Shown piece after piece: positions 14,393-16,388 of a stretch of 16,388 nt of DNA (position 1 is the first letter of the stretch; every line of letters starts with the position of its first letter). Made by a program: the position numbers and the translations under genes. This stretch comes from CAZVIK01 sp964627045. GTDB lineage: Bacteria > Acidobacteriota > Terriglobia > Bryobacterales > Bryobacteraceae. The stretch spans positions 1-16,388 of the forward strand of contig CAZVIK010000079.1 of assembly GCA_964627045.1 (NCBI GenBank), written 5' to 3'. Below the pieces are notes generated by a model, which saw only the letters and a program-made list of their open reading frames with translations, made no database searches and was not told the origin of the DNA.

Positions 14393-16022
14393 GTGTCAAC
14401 AACACAATGCCCGCCATGATGAACGAGACGCAGGGGAGCGCGACGCCATTGCCCCACATCTTGTAGGCAGCGCTGTCGGAGTACGGGTTCTTCAGCCATT
14501 TCGCAACCTGTTTCAAGCTCGCGGGCTTCGCGGAAGTTCCCATGATCTTACGATGTGTTTCAAACACTGCCGCCCACAAGCGGAGTTCATCTTCTGTTGG
14601 ATTAGGTGTTTCCAGCCCGTCGCACCACCCGTCCGGGAACCCCTGGAGCCTGCCGCACTCAGTGGGCGTGAGCCTACGGACGATATAGCGCGGCTGGCTG
14701 TCTGCCCGAGGCGCAAACGCCGCCTGCGGGTCTTTGTAGTCCCGAGCCATAAGCGTCGCCGCGATTTCCTCGTGGATTTCCGCGAAGCCGCCGGTCGTCA
14801 TGGTGTAAGCGACGGCATGGCGGTCTGCCGTGTTGAGTGTGAACGCCGTGCCTTCATGTACGCCGCTGCCCTGTGGGCCGTTCTTTTCCTCGCGCCCGAT
14901 CATACTGCCCTGAACGCAGATGGCAATGCCGCCCTGGTTGCAGGCCGGATTTCCGCCGCTTTGGTCGAGCGTACGTGCTGTGTCTGCTTCGTAGAACCCA
15001 ACGCGTGGGTTCGGTGACAGCATGGCGCCCGAATGGTGTGCGCAAACACCATAGGCCTTCGACATGGCAAGCGGCACGTTGTTGCCGCCCGTCCCCATCC
15101 GGCTTGACAACGTCTGCACGACACCGTCCTCGCGGACTTTTACCCGGCTGTCCATCGGGTGATGTTCGACCACCACCGCGGTCTGGTTGTCGCCTGCGTC
15201 GGCGCGAAGCGTCCCCGCAAATTCCTCCCAGCAATGCCCGCCCAGACGGGATGCCGCACCCGGCTCGAAGGCTACGGCTGGCTGATGGCCGGGATCCGGA
15301 TTTACGCCGACTGCTGTTCCAGGGCGACCCGAAGCACTTCCGGCAGTTCCTTCCCCCTCATGGAAGCCCGGTGCAAAATCCCGGCACACGCCTTCCGGCT
15401 CAAAAAGAATCTCTCCGGCGCGTTCACTTCCAAAATCCGCGACAAGGTAGATTCTCTTGCGCCGTTGGGCGACGCCGAAGTATTGCGCGTCAAGAGTTCG
15501 GTACGCCACGCTCCATCCGCCGCCCACGAGTACGTCGGCGTACGGCCATCCGCCCTTGTCAGGCGCAGGCACCTCGGCGCCCGGCTCCGCGATCCCGACG
15601 ACCGCGTCGAGCACGGCTTTGAAATCGGCGCCCTGGTTTGAGGAAAACGCGCCGGGGACGTTCTCCCATACGATGAATCTTGGGTATTTGCCATCGGACG
15701 CGCGCCTCATTTCTGTAATGATCCGGATCGCCTGATAGAAAAGGACGGACTGGTTTCCACCCAGCCCCGCGCGCTTCCCCGCGACCGACATGTCGGTGCA
15801 GGGCGAGCCGAAGGTGATGATGTCCACGGGTTCGATCTCCGCGCCGTCGATCCTGTTGATATCGCCAAGATGTCGCATTTCAGGGATCCTTTTCGTTGTC
15901 ACCCTGATCGGAAAGGGCTCCACCTCAGAAGCGGCAACCGGATTGATGCCGCATAGCTTTGCGCCCAGAGCGAAGCCCCCTGAACCATCGAAGAGGGAGC
16001 AAAGCGTCAGCTGTTTACCCAT
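14379..16022 (-). CDS. DNA (cytosine-5) methyltransferase
   Basis: A 547-residue enzyme that would transfer a methyl group from S-adenosylmethionine to C5 of cytosine in DNA. The canonical motifs are in order: I (LCSLFDGSGGFALGA, 7-21), IV (FGSPCTDMSVAGKR, catalytic Cys75), VI (ENV, 120-122), VIII (QRRKRIY, 186-192), IX (RRLTPTECGRLQGFP, 449-463) and X (MWGNGVALPC, near 522-531). The target recognition region between VIII and IX is very long, about 255 residues, and holds five TL-centred degenerate units, so specificity may be unusual or multiple. The start at 16022 (MGKQLTLCSLF) has GAGGG upstream; the GTG at 16058 has no ribosome binding site. It overlaps the endonuclease gene by 8 bases. 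No cognate restriction enzyme is recognised, so it probably protects phage DNA as a solitary enzyme. Confidence 0.95.
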   Translation of the reverse strand: MGKQLTLCSLFDGSGGFALGAKLCGINPVAASEVEPFPIRVTTKRIPEMRHLGDINRIDGAEIEPVDIITFGSPCTDMSVAGKRAGLGGNQSVLFYQAIRIITEMRRASDGKYPRFIVWENVPGAFSSNQGADFKAVLDAVVGIAEPGAEVPAPDKGGWPYADVLVGGGWSVAYRTLDAQYFGVAQRRKRIYLVADFGSERAGEILFEPEGVCRDFAPGFHEGEGTAGSASGRPGTAVGVNPDPGHQPAVAFEPGAASRLGGHCWEEFAGTLRADAGDNQTAVVVEHHPMDSRVKVREDGVVQTLSSRMGTGGNNVPLAMSKAYGVCAHHSGAMLSPNPRVGFYEADTARTLDQSGGNPACNQGGIAICVQGSMIGREEKNGPQGSGVHEGTAFTLNTADRHAVAYTMTTGGFAEIHEEIAATLMARDYKDPQAAFAPRADSQPRYIVRRLTPTECGRLQGFPDGWCDGLETPNPTEDELRLWAAVFETHRKIMGTSAKPASLKQVAKWLKNPYSDSAAYKMWGNGVALPCVSFIMAGIVLLTQNGG

Positions 16023-16388
16023 TTGAGGCCCTCGCATTCTCCGGTAATGAAAAAGCACCCGTCGCTGGGTGCCAGTTTCGTTTCAATACCTGAGCCAAGC
16101 ATCGCCTGTATACCAAGACCTTTACATCAGATGGGGGTTCCGGTATCCCTTCATTTTTTCTCGCAAATTCCCCGTACATCAGCTCTGCGGCGTAATTATA
16201 CGCGCCCGCGGCGACCCGCTCTGAATCAAATGTTCCGAGATGAACAGCCTTATCGCTGTACTTCACCCGTGCTTCCCATCTTGATTTATGTTTGCGTTGA
16301 AGCACGCCTTTATATTTTGATGTGCTTGGGACAGACGGCTTTTTTCGGTTGAAAGAATTTGTCTGAACGGATGATATGCGCAGGTTTG
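16015..16388 (-). CDS. HNH endonuclease with AP2 DNA-binding domain, partial (5' end beyond window)
   Basis: The frame is open to the right edge. It reads NLRISSVQTNSFNRKKPSVP, the usual 'NLR' linker after an HNH nuclease core, then an AP2 domain starting SKYKGVLQRKHKSRWEARVK and ending LGTFDSERVAAGAYNYAAEL and MYGEFARKNEG. AP2-type HNH proteins are homing-type endonucleases common in phages. The HNH catalytic part must lie outside the window, so its integrity cannot be judged. After the AP2 domain a tail of about 45 residues runs to the stop and overlaps the methyltransferase start by 8 bases. A GTG at 16305 could be read as a start but falls inside the AP2 domain and is rejected. A terminator-like hairpin is embedded in the final codons. 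Confidence 0.85.
   Translation of the reverse strand, partial: NLRISSVQTNSFNRKKPSVPSTSKYKGVLQRKHKSRWEARVKYSDKAVHLGTFDSERVAAGAYNYAAELMYGEFARKNEGIPEPPSDVKVLVYRRCLAQVLKRNWHPATGAFSLPENARASNG
16050..16072 (-). terminator. Terminator hairpin inside the endonuclease 3' end
   Basis: On the minus strand GCACCC pairs with GGGTGC across AGCGAC (six perfect GC-rich pairs) and is followed directly by TTTTTC. This is a textbook intrinsic terminator. It lies about 35 bases before the endonuclease stop and 28 bases before the methyltransferase ATG, so it would limit read-through into the methyltransferase unless relieved by translation or antitermination. Confidence 0.65.

Overview
The window is the packaging, head and tail module of a siphovirus-type (long, non-contractile tail) prophage or phage. 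Almost every gene is on the minus strand, so the module reads from right to left. Protein families typical of Clostridia prophages (DUF4314, DUF5049, the so-called virulence-related protein), strong AAGGAGG-type ribosome binding sites and a GC content near 60% point to a GC-rich member of the Firmicutes, probably Clostridia. That host assignment is inference.

Layout in transcription order (right to left): the 3' part of an HNH homing-type endonuclease with an AP2 DNA-binding domain, cut by the right edge; a C5 cytosine DNA methyltransferase; a virulence-related protein of unknown function; DUF4314 and DUF5049 proteins; the large terminase; portal; ClpP-type prohead protease; HK97-fold major capsid protein; head-tail connector (gp6-like); head closure protein; a tail-terminator-like protein; an HK97 gp10-like protein; the major tail protein; a tail assembly chaperone pair (G frame and overlapping -1 T frame); a 1,539-residue tape measure protein; and the start of the distal tail protein, cut by the left edge. 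The genes are tightly packed, with ATGA overlaps at three junctions. They build the capsid, fill it with DNA and assemble the tail. No small terminase, integrase, repressor or lysis gene is visible.

The main exception is a 134-residue gene of unknown family on the plus strand, wedged between portal and terminase. It has a perfect TTGACA-17-TATAAT promoter, an AT-rich upstream tract, a possible operator and lower GC content. Its stop codon shares a CTAG palindrome with the terminase stop. This is the layout of a phage 'moron' likely to be expressed from a silent prophage, and it is the best candidate for an undescribed function here.

A second pattern is a series of five minus-strand intrinsic-terminator-like hairpins: inside the endonuclease 3' end, at the methyltransferase stop, between DUF5049 and terminase, inside the portal coding sequence, and at the end of the gp10-like gene. 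If they work, the late operon would need antitermination or would be strongly graded in expression.
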